Shown here piece by piece: positions 13,602 through 22,130 of a stretch of 44,869 nt of DNA (its first letter is position 1; every line of letters starts with the position of its first letter). The notes below the pieces were generated by a model. That model saw only the letters and a list, made by a program, of their open reading frames with translations. It was not told the origin of the DNA and did not search any database. This DNA comes from Massilia agri. GTDB lineage: Bacteria; Pseudomonadota; Gammaproteobacteria; Burkholderiales; Burkholderiaceae_D. The stretch covers positions 1 to 44,869 of the forward strand of contig NZ_JANUHA010000028.1 in assembly GCF_024753255.1 (NCBI RefSeq). Direction: 5' to 3'. Both the position numbers and the translations under genes were made by a program.

Positions 13602-15110
13602 ATGACCGAACTCGAATTCAAATCGCTGGCCAACCAGGGCTACAACCGCATTCCTTTGATCGCGGAAGCCTTCGCCGACCTCGAAACGCCGCTGACGCTC
13701 TACCTCAAGCTGGCCCAGTCCCAGCAGTCCGGCAGGAACACCTTCCTGCTGGAGTCGGTGGTCGGCGGCGAGCGCTTCGGACGCTATTCCTTCATCGGCC
13801 TGCCGGCATCGACCCTGATCCGCTCGAGCGGCAACCATCTCGAGGTCGTGAAGAACGGCGAAGTCGTCGAGACCTTCGAAGGCAACCCGCTCACATTCAT
13901 CGAACAGTACCAGTCGCGCTTCAAAGTGGCGCTGCGCCCCGGCATGCCGCGCTTCTGCGGCGGCCTGGCCGGCTACTTCGGCTACGACACGGTGCGCCAC
14001 ATCGAGCGCAAGCTGGCGGACTCCTGCCCGCCCGACCAGCTCGGCCTGCCGGACATCCAGCTGATGCTGACCGAAGAGCTGGCCGTGATCGACAACCTGT
14101 CGGGCAAGCTCTACCTGATCGTCTACGCCGACCCGTCGCAGCCGGAGTCCTATGCCAGGGCCCGCCAACGCCTGAAAGACCTGCGCGTGATGCTGCGCCG
14201 GAGCGTCGATGCGCCGGTGACCTCGAGCTCGGTGCGTACCGAGGCGGTGCGCGAATTCAGCAAGGAAGACTACCTGAAGGCGGTCGCGAAGGCCCACGAA
14301 TACGTGATGGCCGGCGACCTGATGCAGGTGCAGATCGGCCAGCGTATCCGCAAGCCCTATGTGGATTCGCCGCTGTCGCTGTACCGCTCGCTGCGTTCGC
14401 TGAACCCCTCGCCGTACATGTACTACTACAACTTCGGCGACATGCAGATCGTCGGCGCCTCGCCGGAGATCCTGGTGCGCAACGAAGCCTTGCAAGGTGT
14501 CGGCAATGAGGGCGGCAAGAAGGTCACGCTGCGCCCGATCGCCGGCACCCGCCCGCGCGGCGCGACGCCGGAACGCGATGCCGAGCTGGCGGCCGAGCTG
14601 CTGGCCGATCCGAAGGAGATCGCCGAGCACGTGATGCTGATCGACCTGGCGCGCAACGACATCGGGCGCATCGCCGACACCGGCAGCGTCAAGGTCACCG
14701 ACCGCATGGTCATCGAAAAATACTCGCACGTGCAGCACATCGTCTCCAACGTCGAGGGCAAGCTGAAGGACGGCATGTCGAACCTCGACGTGCTGCGCGC
14801 CACCTTCCCGGCCGGCACCCTCACCGGTGCGCCGAAGGTGCGCGCGATGGAAGTGATCGATGAGCTGGAGCCGGTCAAGCGCGGCATCTATGGCGGCGCC
14901 TGCGGCTACCTGTCCTTTGGCGGCGAGATGGACGTGGCGATCGCGATCCGTACCGGCGTGATCAAGGACGGCAACCTCTACGTGCAGGCCGCGGCCGGCA
15001 TCGTCGCCGACTCCATTCCCGAGATGGAATGGCAGGAAACCGAAAACAAGGCGCGCGCCGTGCTGCGCGCGGCCGAACAGGTGCAAGACGGCCTGGATGG
15101 GGAGTTCTGA
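13602..15110 (+). CDS. trpE: Anthranilate synthase component I
   Basis: A 502-residue enzyme converting chorismate and ammonia (from TrpG) to anthranilate, the first step of tryptophan synthesis. The N-terminal region holds the Trp feedback motif LLES in TFLLESVVGGERFGRYSF, and the catalytic half has YYYNFGDMQIVGASPEIL, IAGTRPRG, LIDLARNDIGR, HIVSNVEG and GTLTGAPKVRAMEVIDELEP. GGAG precedes the ATG at 13602; an upstream ATG at 13581 lacks one. It is the first enzyme gene after trpL and its stop is one base before trpG. Confidence 0.97.
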   Translation: MTELEFKSLANQGYNRIPLIAEAFADLETPLTLYLKLAQSQQSGRNTFLLESVVGGERFGRYSFIGLPASTLIRSSGNHLEVVKNGEVVETFEGNPLTFIEQYQSRFKVALRPGMPRFCGGLAGYFGYDTVRHIERKLADSCPPDQLGLPDIQLMLTEELAVIDNLSGKLYLIVYADPSQPESYARARQRLKDLRVMLRRSVDAPVTSSSVRTEAVREFSKEDYLKAVAKAHEYVMAGDLMQVQIGQRIRKPYVDSPLSLYRSLRSLNPSPYMYYYNFGDMQIVGASPEILVRNEALQGVGNEGGKKVTLRPIAGTRPRGATPERDAELAAELLADPKEIAEHVMLIDLARNDIGRIADTGSVKVTDRMVIEKYSHVQHIVSNVEGKLKDGMSNLDVLRATFPAGTLTGAPKVRAMEVIDELEPVKRGIYGGACGYLSFGGEMDVAIAIRTGVIKDGNLYVQAAAGIVADSIPEMEWQETENKARAVLRAAEQVQDGLDGEF

Positions 15111-15111
15111 C

Positions 15112-15675
15112 ATGCTGCTCATGATCGACAACTACGATTCCTTCACCTACAACATCGTCCAGTACCTGGGCGAGCTGGGCGAAGACGTGCGCACCGTGCG
15201 CAACGACGAGATCACCCTTGGCGACATCGAGAAGATGGCGCCCGAGCGCATCTGCATCTCGCCGGGACCGAAGGCGCCCAAGGATGCCGGCATCTCGCTC
15301 GACATCCTGCGTGAATTCAAGGGCAAGCTGCCGATCCTTGGCGTGTGCCTGGGCCACCAGGCCATCGGCGAAGCCTTCGGCGGAAAGGTCATCCGCGCCA
15401 AGCAGGTCATGCATGGCAAGACCTCGCTGATCGCCCACACCGGCGAGGGCGTGTTCAAGGGACTGCCCAGTCCCTTCACCGTGATCCGCTACCACTCGCT
15501 GGCGATCGAGCGGGCTTCGCTGCCGGACTGCCTGGAAGTGACGGCATGGACCGACGACGGCGAAATCATGGGCGTGCGCCACAAGGAATACGACATCGAG
15601 GGTGTGCAGTTCCATCCCGAGTCGATCCTGTCGGAACACGGCCACGCGCTGTTCAAGAACTTCCTCGCGCGCTGA
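15112..15675 (+). CDS. trpG: Anthranilate synthase component II (glutamine amidotransferase)
   Basis: A 187-residue class I glutamine amidotransferase that supplies ammonia to TrpE. The catalytic triad is visible: Cys in LGVCLGHQAIGEAFGG and His/Glu in VQFHPESILSEHG. It starts MLLMIDNYDSFTYN, the standard N-terminus, with GGGGAG seven bases upstream. In related bacteria this subunit can also serve aminodeoxychorismate synthase in folate synthesis; here the trp context makes the tryptophan role main. It ends 83 bases before trpD. Confidence 0.97.
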   Translation: MLLMIDNYDSFTYNIVQYLGELGEDVRTVRNDEITLGDIEKMAPERICISPGPKAPKDAGISLDILREFKGKLPILGVCLGHQAIGEAFGGKVIRAKQVMHGKTSLIAHTGEGVFKGLPSPFTVIRYHSLAIERASLPDCLEVTAWTDDGEIMGVRHKEYDIEGVQFHPESILSEHGHALFKNFLAR

Positions 15676-15758
15676 TGCGCTCTTGCGCTCGCGCCGTTTG
15701 AACGCGGCGCCGCGCCCGCGCAGTAAAGCACAACTACGTCTAGCCAACTGGAACCGCC

Positions 15759-16799
15759 ATGCCGATCACCCCACAAGAAGCCCTGCTGCGTTGTATCGAA
15801 CACCGTGAGATCTTCCACGACGAGATGCTTCACCTGTTCCGCCAGATCATGTCGGGCGAGATGTCGCCGACCATGGTCGCGGCCCTGACCATGGGCCTGC
15901 GCGTGAAGAAGGAAACCATCGGCGAGATCACCGCCGCCGCGCAGGTGATGCGCGAATTCTCGACCAAGGTGCCGATGGCCGACACCACCCACCTGCTCGA
16001 CATCGTCGGCACGGGCGGCGACGGCGCCAACACCTTCAATATTTCCAGCGCCTCGATGTTCGTGGCGGCGGCAGCCGGCGCCCGCGTGGCCAAGCATGGC
16101 GGGCGCAGCGTGTCCTCGTCCAGCGGCAGCGCCGACCTGATCGAATCGCTCGGCGCCCAGATCGACCTGAAGCCCGAGCAGATCGCCCAGTCGATCGCCC
16201 AGACCGGCATCGGCTTCATGTTCGCGCCCAACCACCATGCGGCCATGAAGCACGTGGCGCCGGTGCGCCGCGAGCTGGGCGTGCGCAGCATCTTCAACAT
16301 CCTGGGGCCGCTGACCAATCCGGCCGGGGCGCCGAACATCCTGATGGGCGTGTTCCACCCCGACCTGGTCGGCATCCAGGTGCGCGTGCTGCAGCGCCTC
16401 GGCGCCCAGCATGCGATGGTGGTGTGGGGCCGCGACAATATGGACGAGGTCTCGCTCGGCGCCGGCACCCTGGTGGGTGAACTGGTGAACGGCGAGATCC
16501 GCGAATACGAGATCCATCCGGAAGACTTCGGCCTGGCGATGATCTCGAGCCGCAACCTGAAGGTAGCCAACACGGCCGAGTCGAAGGAGCGCGTGCTGGA
16601 AGCGCTGCGCGGCGAGCCGGGACCGGCCTGCGACATCGTGGCGCTCAATGCCGGCACCGCCCTGTATGCGGCCGGCGTGGCGTCCTCGATCGAGGAAGGT
16701 TTGGCGAAGGCGCGTGCGACGATCGCGTCCGGCGCGGCCCTGGCCAAACTCGAGCAGTTCGTCACCGTCACGCGCCAGCTCGGCGGGCACTCTTCCTGA
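15759..16799 (+). CDS. trpD: Anthranilate phosphoribosyltransferase
   Basis: A 346-residue enzyme joining anthranilate and PRPP. Phosphoribosyl-pyrophosphate binding residues are in VGTGGDGANTFNISSASM and KHGGRSVSSSSGSAD, with FMFAPNHHAAMKHVAPVRRELG and NILGPLTNPA later. The length is normal. The 83 bases before it contain no terminator with a T-tract, so it belongs to the trpE-trpG operon. The lysE-type gene begins 12 bases later. Confidence 0.97.
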   Translation: MPITPQEALLRCIEHREIFHDEMLHLFRQIMSGEMSPTMVAALTMGLRVKKETIGEITAAAQVMREFSTKVPMADTTHLLDIVGTGGDGANTFNISSASMFVAAAAGARVAKHGGRSVSSSSGSADLIESLGAQIDLKPEQIAQSIAQTGIGFMFAPNHHAAMKHVAPVRRELGVRSIFNILGPLTNPAGAPNILMGVFHPDLVGIQVRVLQRLGAQHAMVVWGRDNMDEVSLGAGTLVGELVNGEIREYEIHPEDFGLAMISSRNLKVANTAESKERVLEALRGEPGPACDIVALNAGTALYAAGVASSIEEGLAKARATIASGAALAKLEQFVTVTRQLGGHSS

Positions 16800-16811
16800 T
16801 AGGGGCGCAGC

Positions 16812-17447
16812 ATGTTCGGCATCCATGACCTTCCGCTCTTCATCATTTCCGGACTGCTGCTGAACATCATGCCGGGTCCTGACTCTCTCCTGATCATGAC
16901 CCGCAGCGCCACCCAGGGCTGGCGCGCCGGCGTCGCCGCCTCGCTCGGCATCGGCGCCGGGACGATGGTGCACATCTTCGCGGCCGCGCTCGGGCTGTCG
17001 GCGGTGCTGTCGACGTCGGCCACGGCCTTCACGGTGGTGAAGCTGGTCGGCGCGGCCTACATCCTCTATATGGCGGTGGGCCTGCTGCGCAGCCGCAAGG
17101 CCGCTGGTGAGACGAAGGCCCCGGCGCTGGCTGCCCTGCCCTACCGGAAGATCTTCGCCCAGGGGTTTCTTACCAATGTGCTCAATCCGAAGGTTGCGCT
17201 GTTCTTCCTGGCCTTCGTGCCGCAGTTCATCGCGCTCGACGCGCCGAGCAAGGCCATGGCCTTCATCGTCCTGGGCTGCATCTTCAATGTCAACGGCATG
17301 CTGTGGTGCTGCGGACTCGCGCTCACTACGGCCAAGGCCAGCGAGCGCATCAAGCTCAACCCTTCCGTCTCGCTGTGGCTCAAGCGCGCCACCGGCGGCC
17401 TGTTCGTCTGGCTTGGCGTGAAGCTCGCACTGTCCAAGCAAACCTGA
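16812..17447 (+). CDS. LysE/RhtB family amino-acid exporter in the trp operon
   Basis: A 211-residue membrane protein with six hydrophobic segments. It begins MFGIHDLPLFIISGLLLNIM and has the family phrase PGPDSLLIMTRSATQGWRAG (about 19-38), then KLVGAAYILYMAVGLLRSR and NVLNPKVALFFLAFVPQFI. RhtB/LysE proteins export amino acids or related compounds. It sits 12 bases after trpD and 9 before trpC, so it is part of the trp operon. Export of tryptophan, anthranilate or a related aromatic compound would fit, but substrate is inferred from position only. Confidence 0.92.
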   Translation: MFGIHDLPLFIISGLLLNIMPGPDSLLIMTRSATQGWRAGVAASLGIGAGTMVHIFAAALGLSAVLSTSATAFTVVKLVGAAYILYMAVGLLRSRKAAGETKAPALAALPYRKIFAQGFLTNVLNPKVALFFLAFVPQFIALDAPSKAMAFIVLGCIFNVNGMLWCCGLALTTAKASERIKLNPSVSLWLKRATGGLFVWLGVKLALSKQT

Positions 17448-17456
17448 GTTTTTCTT

Positions 17457-18257
17457 ATGTCCGACATCCTCAACAAGATCCTGGCCGTGAAGGCCGACGA
17501 AGTGGCCGCCGCGAAGAAGCAGCGCGACCTGTATTCCCTGCGCCGCGAGGTCGAAAGCGACCTGGAAGCACGCCAGGACATCCGCGGTTTCGAACGGAGC
17601 CTGCGCGAAAGAATCGCCGCCGGCCACGCCGGCATCATCGCGGAAGTGAAAAAGGCCTCGCCTTCAAAAGGCGTGCTGCGCCCCGACTTCCAGCCGGCCG
17701 CCATCGCCCAAAGCTATGCCGGGCATGGCGCGGCCTGCCTGTCGGTGCTGACCGACGTGCAGTTCTTCCAGGGCTCCGTGGACTACCTGCGCCAGGCGCG
17801 CGCGGCATGCAGCCTGCCGGTGATCCGCAAGGATTTCATTGTCGACCCTTACCAGGTGTATGAGGCGCGCGCGATGGGCGCGGATGCGATCCTGCTGATC
17901 GTGTCGGCGCTGGACCACGGCCTGATGGCGGATCTCGAAGCCTGCGCGCATGACCTCGGCATGGACGTGCTGGTCGAGGTGCATGACGGCGAGGAACTGA
18001 CGGCGGCCCTGAAGCTGAAGACCCCGCTGGTGGGCATCAACAACCGCAACCTGCGCACCTTCGAGGTCTCGCTCGACACGACCCTCGGCCTGCTGCCGCG
18101 CATCCCGCAGGATCGCCTGGTGGTGACGGAGTCGGGGATCATGGGGCCGGCGGACGTGAAGCGCATGCGCGACGCGAACGTGCACGCCTTCCTGGTCGGC
18201 GAAGCCTTCATGCGCGCGCCCGAGCCTGGTGTCGAGCTGGAGCGCCTGTTCGGCTGA
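17457..18257 (+). CDS. trpC: Indole-3-glycerol-phosphate synthase
   Basis: A 266-residue TIM barrel that closes the indole ring from carboxyphenylamino-deoxyribulose phosphate. Signatures: AEVKKASPSKGVLRPDFQP (catalytic Lys), SVLTDVQFFQGS, VIRKDFIVDPYQV, VGINNRNLRTFEV and VVTESGI. It is monofunctional; no TrpF domain is fused. It is the last trp gene in this operon; trpF, trpB and trpA are not in the window, as is common in betaproteobacteria. A short hairpin without T-tract follows at 18265-18283. Confidence 0.97.
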   Translation: MSDILNKILAVKADEVAAAKKQRDLYSLRREVESDLEARQDIRGFERSLRERIAAGHAGIIAEVKKASPSKGVLRPDFQPAAIAQSYAGHGAACLSVLTDVQFFQGSVDYLRQARAACSLPVIRKDFIVDPYQVYEARAMGADAILLIVSALDHGLMADLEACAHDLGMDVLVEVHDGEELTAALKLKTPLVGINNRNLRTFEVSLDTTLGLLPRIPQDRLVVTESGIMGPADVKRMRDANVHAFLVGEAFMRAPEPGVELERLFG

Positions 18258-18264
18258 CAGCCTT

Positions 18265-18283
18265 TTCCGCGCAGCTTGCGGAA
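18265..18283 (+). terminator. Weak hairpin after trpC
   Basis: TTCCGC (18265-18270) pairs with GCGGAA (18278-18283) around a seven-base loop eight bases past the trpC stop. There is no T-tract, so termination here is uncertain. Confidence 0.3.
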
Positions 18284-18353
18284 CTCCGGATGAGCAGAAG
18301 CGTCGAAGTTGAGCGCCCTTGATGCGCCAACCTGCGACGCTCACTCATCCGCC

Positions 18354-18851
18354 ATGAACACTTTTCTTCGCAGTAAAGCGTTCTTCGCGACGCTGCTGGC
18401 ACTCCTGTCCGGCTGCGCCAGCCCGCCCCCACCCGTACCGGTCGAAGAGCGCAGCACCATTTCGGTGGACCCGCCCCCGGCCCCCACACCAGCGCACGTC
18501 CCGGCACCTTCGCTCACGCTCGACGCCTACAAGACACACGTGGCCCGCCACATCGTCGAGCGCAACGCGGACCGTACTTTCAGCGGCCGCCTGCCGCCGA
18601 TGCTGCCGGCGATTGTGGTGGTGAACATTACCGTAGACAAGGAAGGCCAGCTGACCGATGTGCGGGTGCAGCGCTCGCGCGACCCGGATGCGTCGCGCGT
18701 GGCCATGGCCTCGATGATGCGCAGCGGGCCGCTGCCCCGGCCCGAGGGACTGGTGGCGGCGAATACGGAGGCGGTGACCTTCTCAGAAACCTTCCTGTTC
18801 GACCGCGACTACCGCTTCCAGCTGCGCACGCTAGCCGGGCCGCAGGACTGA
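18354..18851 (+). CDS. Lipoprotein with TonB C-terminal-like domain
   Basis: A 165-residue lipoprotein: signal peptide with lipobox LSGC at residues 18-21, a proline-rich linker (about 23-55), then a domain with the phrase AIVVVNITVDKEGQLTDVRVQRSRDPDASRVAMASMMRSGPLPRP, which fits the TonB C-terminal (energy transducer) fold. Unlike true TonB it has a lipid anchor in place of a membrane helix and no adjacent ExbB/ExbD. It may be a periplasmic peptidoglycan- or receptor-contacting protein. The start was chosen for its signal peptide. It converges on the M20 amidohydrolase with a three-base gap. Confidence 0.8.
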   Translation: MNTFLRSKAFFATLLALLSGCASPPPPVPVEERSTISVDPPPAPTPAHVPAPSLTLDAYKTHVARHIVERNADRTFSGRLPPMLPAIVVVNITVDKEGQLTDVRVQRSRDPDASRVAMASMMRSGPLPRPEGLVAANTEAVTFSETFLFDRDYRFQLRTLAGPQD

Positions 18852-18854
18852 ACT

Positions 18855-20162
18855 TCAGCGGCCGAGGACGTTCAGGACAGCCAGGCTCATGGCCTGCGCC
18901 GCGGTCTTGATCGACGGCTCCGGCACCGGCGCGTAGAAGGGCGAATGGTTGAAGGCGATCGGCTTGCCGCCGGGGCGCTCGGCCTCTTGCACCGCCTTCG
19001 GATCGTAGACGCCGGTGAAGAAGAACATCGAGGGGATGCCTTCGTTCACGAAGAGCGAAAAATCTTCGCTGGCCGTCATCGCCGGCATGCGCTGGGCGTT
19101 GCCGGCGCCGAATGCATCCTTGAACACGGCCTCGGTCTTCTTCACCAGCGCTTCGCTGTTGACGATGGCCGCGCCGCCAGAAATCAGCTGCACGTCGGGC
19201 GCCGGTGCCCCCGCCATGGCGGCAGAGGCATTGGCCACGCGGCGCACGCCCTCCAGCAGCTTGGCGCGCACGGCCGGGCTATAGGAACGGATGGTGCCGC
19301 GCACCTGCACATTGTCCGGGATGATGTTGCCGACCGTGCCGCCGTTGATGGCGCCGATGGTCACCACGCCGAATTCCTTCGGATCCTTCTCGCGGCTGAC
19401 GACGGTCTGCACGTCGACCACGAAGCGCGCAGCGATGGTGATCGGGTCGAGCGATTTATCGGGCGCCGAGCCGTGGCCGCCGCGGCCCTTGAAGACGATC
19501 TCGATGGAATCCGAATTGGACGAGACCGGGCCGTCGTTGAAGCCGACCGTGCCGTGGGCCAGCGGCCAGGAATGCAGGGCGAAAGCGTAATCCGGCTTCG
19601 GGAAGCGCTTGAACAGGCCGTCGTCCAGCATGGCCTTGGCGCCGGAGACGATCTCTTCGGCCGGCTGGGCGATGAAGACCAGGGTACCCTTCCACTTCGA
19701 TTTCATTTCCACCAGCGTGCGCGCGGTGCCGAGCCAGCCGGCCATGTGGATGTCGTGGCCGCAGCTGTGGGTGACGAAGCTTTCGGCGCCATTGCTGACC
19801 GCCTTGGCGCGGCTGGCGTAGGGCAAGCCGGTCTTCTCTTCCATCGGCAGGCCGTCCATCTCGGTGCGCACCAGCACCGTGGGGCCGGCGCCGTTCTTCA
19901 GGACGGCGACGATGCCCGTCTTGCCGACTTTTTCAGTCACCTCGAACCCGAGCTTGCGCATTTCGCCAGCCAGCTTGCCGGCGGTGCGCACTTCCTGGAA
20001 GGCGATTTCGGGATGGGCGTGCAGGTCCTTGTAGACCGTGTCGAGCCAGGGGTACATGCCGTTCACCCGCGTCGTGACGTCGGATTTCAGGGGTGCGGAT
20101 AGTTGGGCGGAGGCGGATGCGGCGATAAGCGAGAGGGCAGCGGCGAGCAGGGTGGATTTCAA
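18855..20162 (-). CDS. Exported M20 family amidohydrolase/carboxypeptidase
   Basis: A 435-residue zinc hydrolase with a signal peptide (cleavage after ASAQA region, residue 19-20). The family's metal-binding blocks are TDMDGLP-type VRTEMDGLPMEEKTGLPYAS, THSCGHDIHMAGWLG, FIAQPAEEIVSGAKAM (catalytic Glu pair) and MTASEDFSLFVNEG, with ALHSWPLAHGTVGF. It belongs to the amidohydrolase (IAA-amino acid hydrolase/hippuricase-like) M20D group. It probably removes N-acyl groups or cleaves dipeptide-like substrates in the periplasm. A terminator of the preceding M61 gene lies 25 bases upstream, so it needs its own promoter, which was not identified. Confidence 0.92.
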   Translation of the reverse strand: MKSTLLAAALSLIAASASAQLSAPLKSDVTTRVNGMYPWLDTVYKDLHAHPEIAFQEVRTAGKLAGEMRKLGFEVTEKVGKTGIVAVLKNGAGPTVLVRTEMDGLPMEEKTGLPYASRAKAVSNGAESFVTHSCGHDIHMAGWLGTARTLVEMKSKWKGTLVFIAQPAEEIVSGAKAMLDDGLFKRFPKPDYAFALHSWPLAHGTVGFNDGPVSSNSDSIEIVFKGRGGHGSAPDKSLDPITIAARFVVDVQTVVSREKDPKEFGVVTIGAINGGTVGNIIPDNVQVRGTIRSYSPAVRAKLLEGVRRVANASAAMAGAPAPDVQLISGGAAIVNSEALVKKTEAVFKDAFGAGNAQRMPAMTASEDFSLFVNEGIPSMFFFTGVYDPKAVQEAERPGGKPIAFNHSPFYAPVPEPSIKTAAQAMSLAVLNVLGR

Positions 20163-20187
20163 GTGTGCCTCGGTGCGGAATCGGTTT

Positions 20188-20212
20188 AAAAAAACGGCGG
20201 CAATGCCGCCGT
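20188..20212 (-). terminator. Intrinsic terminator after the M61 peptidase gene
   Basis: On the minus strand ACGGCGGC pairs with GCCGCCGT across a three-base loop and is followed by seven T residues (20188-20194). It is a textbook terminator just after the stop of the M61 gene and before the M20 gene. Confidence 0.88.
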
Positions 20213-20217
20213 TGTGG

Positions 20218-22047
20218 TCAGACAGCGCTCGGACGCTTCAGCGCGGTCGACTTTTTCCCGGCGACGGCCTGGGACAGGGTGATGCACGGCACGCGATCAC
20301 CCTGCAGGGTCACCTCGAATTCCATCAGCTCGTCGCGGCGGAAAGCGTGGACCTTGACCTTGTCGCCGACACGGTAGCGGCACAGCAGGGTGTCGACATT
20401 CGAAGGATTGCCGATCACGCGCAGGCCGTCGATCGCGATCACCACGTCGTGCGCCGACAGGCCGGCGCGGTGGGCTGCGCCGCCTTCGTGCACCTGGGTC
20501 AGCTTGGCGCCCAGCGCATCGCGGCCGATGCCGGCGTCCAGCGAAGGCTTGCCGCCCTTGCGCTCGTCCACCAGCTTGACGCCAAAAGCCGCATACAGCT
20601 TGGCCAGCGGCAAGTCCTCGGTGCCACGCACCCAGCGGTCGAACTGGCTGCGCAGGCGGGTGCCTGCCACTTCGTCGAAGATGGCTTCGACTTCGGCATC
20701 AAGCACGCCACGTCCGGCGCCCTTGTAGAAATCGCGGCCGAAGCGTTCCCACAGCGCCAGCATCACGTCGTCGAGCGACTTCGCCCCACTCGTCTTGGCG
20801 CGGATGGTCAGGTCGAAGGCCAGGCCGATCAGCGAACCCTTGGTGTAGTAGCTGATGATGGCGTTCGGCGAGTTCTCGTCCTGGCGGTAGTACTTGCTCC
20901 AGGCGTCGAAGCTCGATTCGGCCACGCTCTGCTTGGTGCGGCCGCTGCCGCGCAGCACGCCGCCGATGGTCTTGGACAGCAGCTTGAAATAGGTCGCCTC
21001 GCCGATGATCCCGGCGCGCACCAGCATCAGGTCGTCGTAGTAGCTGGTGAAGCCCTCGAACAGCCACAGGAGCGGCGTGTAGTTCTCGACCTGCAGGTCG
21101 TAGGGCGCGAACACGGCCGGCTTGATGCGCTTGACGTTCCAGGTGTGGAAGTACTCGTGGCTGCACAGGCCGAGGAAGCGCAGGTAGCCTTCGCCGGGCT
21201 CGGCGCTCTTCGGGCTGGCCGTGCTCGGCAGGTCGGCGCGCGCGCAGATCAGGGCGGTGGAGGCGCGGTGTTCCAGGCCGCCGTAGCCGTCGCCGACGGC
21301 CATGGTCATGAACACGTAGCGCTCCATCGGCGCTTTTTTCGTCTGCGGTTCGAAGAAGGCGATCTGGGTTTCGCAGATGGCTTTCAGGTCGGCCTGCAGG
21401 CGCGCCATGTCCAGGTTCGGCACGCGGCCGGTGATGACGATGTCGTGCGGGATGCCGTGGGCCTTGAAGGTGGCCAGCTCGAAGTCGCCCATCTCGACCG
21501 GGTGGTCGATCAGCTCGTCGTAGTTCGCGGCGATATACGTGCCGAAGCCATAGCGCTTGGCGCCCAGTTCTTTCATCGCGGTGGCCACGCGCCAGGTCTT
21601 GGCGACGGGATCGCCGGGACGCTGGATGTCGACCTGCTGCGACAATGCCTCCTGGCCGACGACGCGCAGGAACACGCTGGTGCCGTTGAAGAAGCCATGG
21701 GTCTGGTCGAGGTGGGCGGCGCGCACCGACAGGTCCCAGGCATAGACCTCGTAGTGCAGGGTCAGGGGGCCGCTCGTGCGGGCGGCGCGCCAGGAATGCT
21801 TGTCCAGCTTGGAAAGCGCCACGTCCGTCCCGCCGCTTTCGGCGCGGATGCGCACGATGTTGCGGGCGAACTCGCGGATCATGTAGCTGCCCGGGATCCA
21901 TGCCGGGAGGGCGAAGACCTGTCCCTCAGGGTCGGGCGCCGCAACCGTGACCGTGACGTTGAACAGGTGAGCCGCCAGGTCCTTGGGAACGATCGTGTAC
22001 TGGATGGCTGGCTGCGCAGTGCGCTTTTTTTCGGAAGGTTTTTTCAT
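20218..22047 (-). CDS. M61 family peptidase with PDZ domain
   Basis: A 609-residue glycyl-aminopeptidase-like protein. The N-terminal M61 domain (about 15-190) has AWIPGSYMIREFARNIV; the catalytic zinc site is HEYFH (297-301) in LGLCSHEYFHTWNVKRIKP, with the glutamate ligand in LWLFEGFTSYYDDLM; a PDZ domain (about 500-590, GAAHRAGLSAHDVVIAIDGL) closes the protein. No signal peptide is visible from the chosen start, so it appears cytoplasmic. The frame is open far upstream (to 22305) but that part is antisense to the mocA-like gene and carries no homology; ATG 22047 begins the recognisable sequence although its ribosome site is weak. It is followed by a strong terminator. Confidence 0.9.
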   Translation of the reverse strand: MKKPSEKKRTAQPAIQYTIVPKDLAAHLFNVTVTVAAPDPEGQVFALPAWIPGSYMIREFARNIVRIRAESGGTDVALSKLDKHSWRAARTSGPLTLHYEVYAWDLSVRAAHLDQTHGFFNGTSVFLRVVGQEALSQQVDIQRPGDPVAKTWRVATAMKELGAKRYGFGTYIAANYDELIDHPVEMGDFELATFKAHGIPHDIVITGRVPNLDMARLQADLKAICETQIAFFEPQTKKAPMERYVFMTMAVGDGYGGLEHRASTALICARADLPSTASPKSAEPGEGYLRFLGLCSHEYFHTWNVKRIKPAVFAPYDLQVENYTPLLWLFEGFTSYYDDLMLVRAGIIGEATYFKLLSKTIGGVLRGSGRTKQSVAESSFDAWSKYYRQDENSPNAIISYYTKGSLIGLAFDLTIRAKTSGAKSLDDVMLALWERFGRDFYKGAGRGVLDAEVEAIFDEVAGTRLRSQFDRWVRGTEDLPLAKLYAAFGVKLVDERKGGKPSLDAGIGRDALGAKLTQVHEGGAAHRAGLSAHDVVIAIDGLRVIGNPSNVDTLLCRYRVGDKVKVHAFRRDELMEFEVTLQGDRVPCITLSQAVAGKKSTALKRPSAV

Positions 22048-22112
22048 TTTGTAGGGACGTGCGGCCGGAATATGCTCCCTAGTGTAATCGGATTCGATCA
22101 CGACTGGAAACA

Positions 22113-22130
22113 TTGACATGCATATGTCAA
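22113..22130. repeat. Short palindrome over the mocA-like stop codon
   Basis: TTGACAT (22113-22119) and ATGTCAA (22124-22130) form 7-bp arms around GCAT. It overlaps the stop codon of the mocA-like gene and lies 66 bases upstream of the M61 start. It could be an operator or part of a promoter (TTGACA); no evidence selects one. Confidence 0.35.

Noticed and set aside
15489..17627. 712-codon minus-strand ORF across trpG, trpD and lysE
   Set aside because: Antisense to well-conserved trp genes; the sequence shows only compositional bias.
20038..22116. 692-codon plus-strand ORF opposite the M61 peptidase
   Set aside because: Mirror frame of the M61 gene, whose HEYFH and PDZ blocks are on the minus strand; no signal peptide or motifs in the plus frame.
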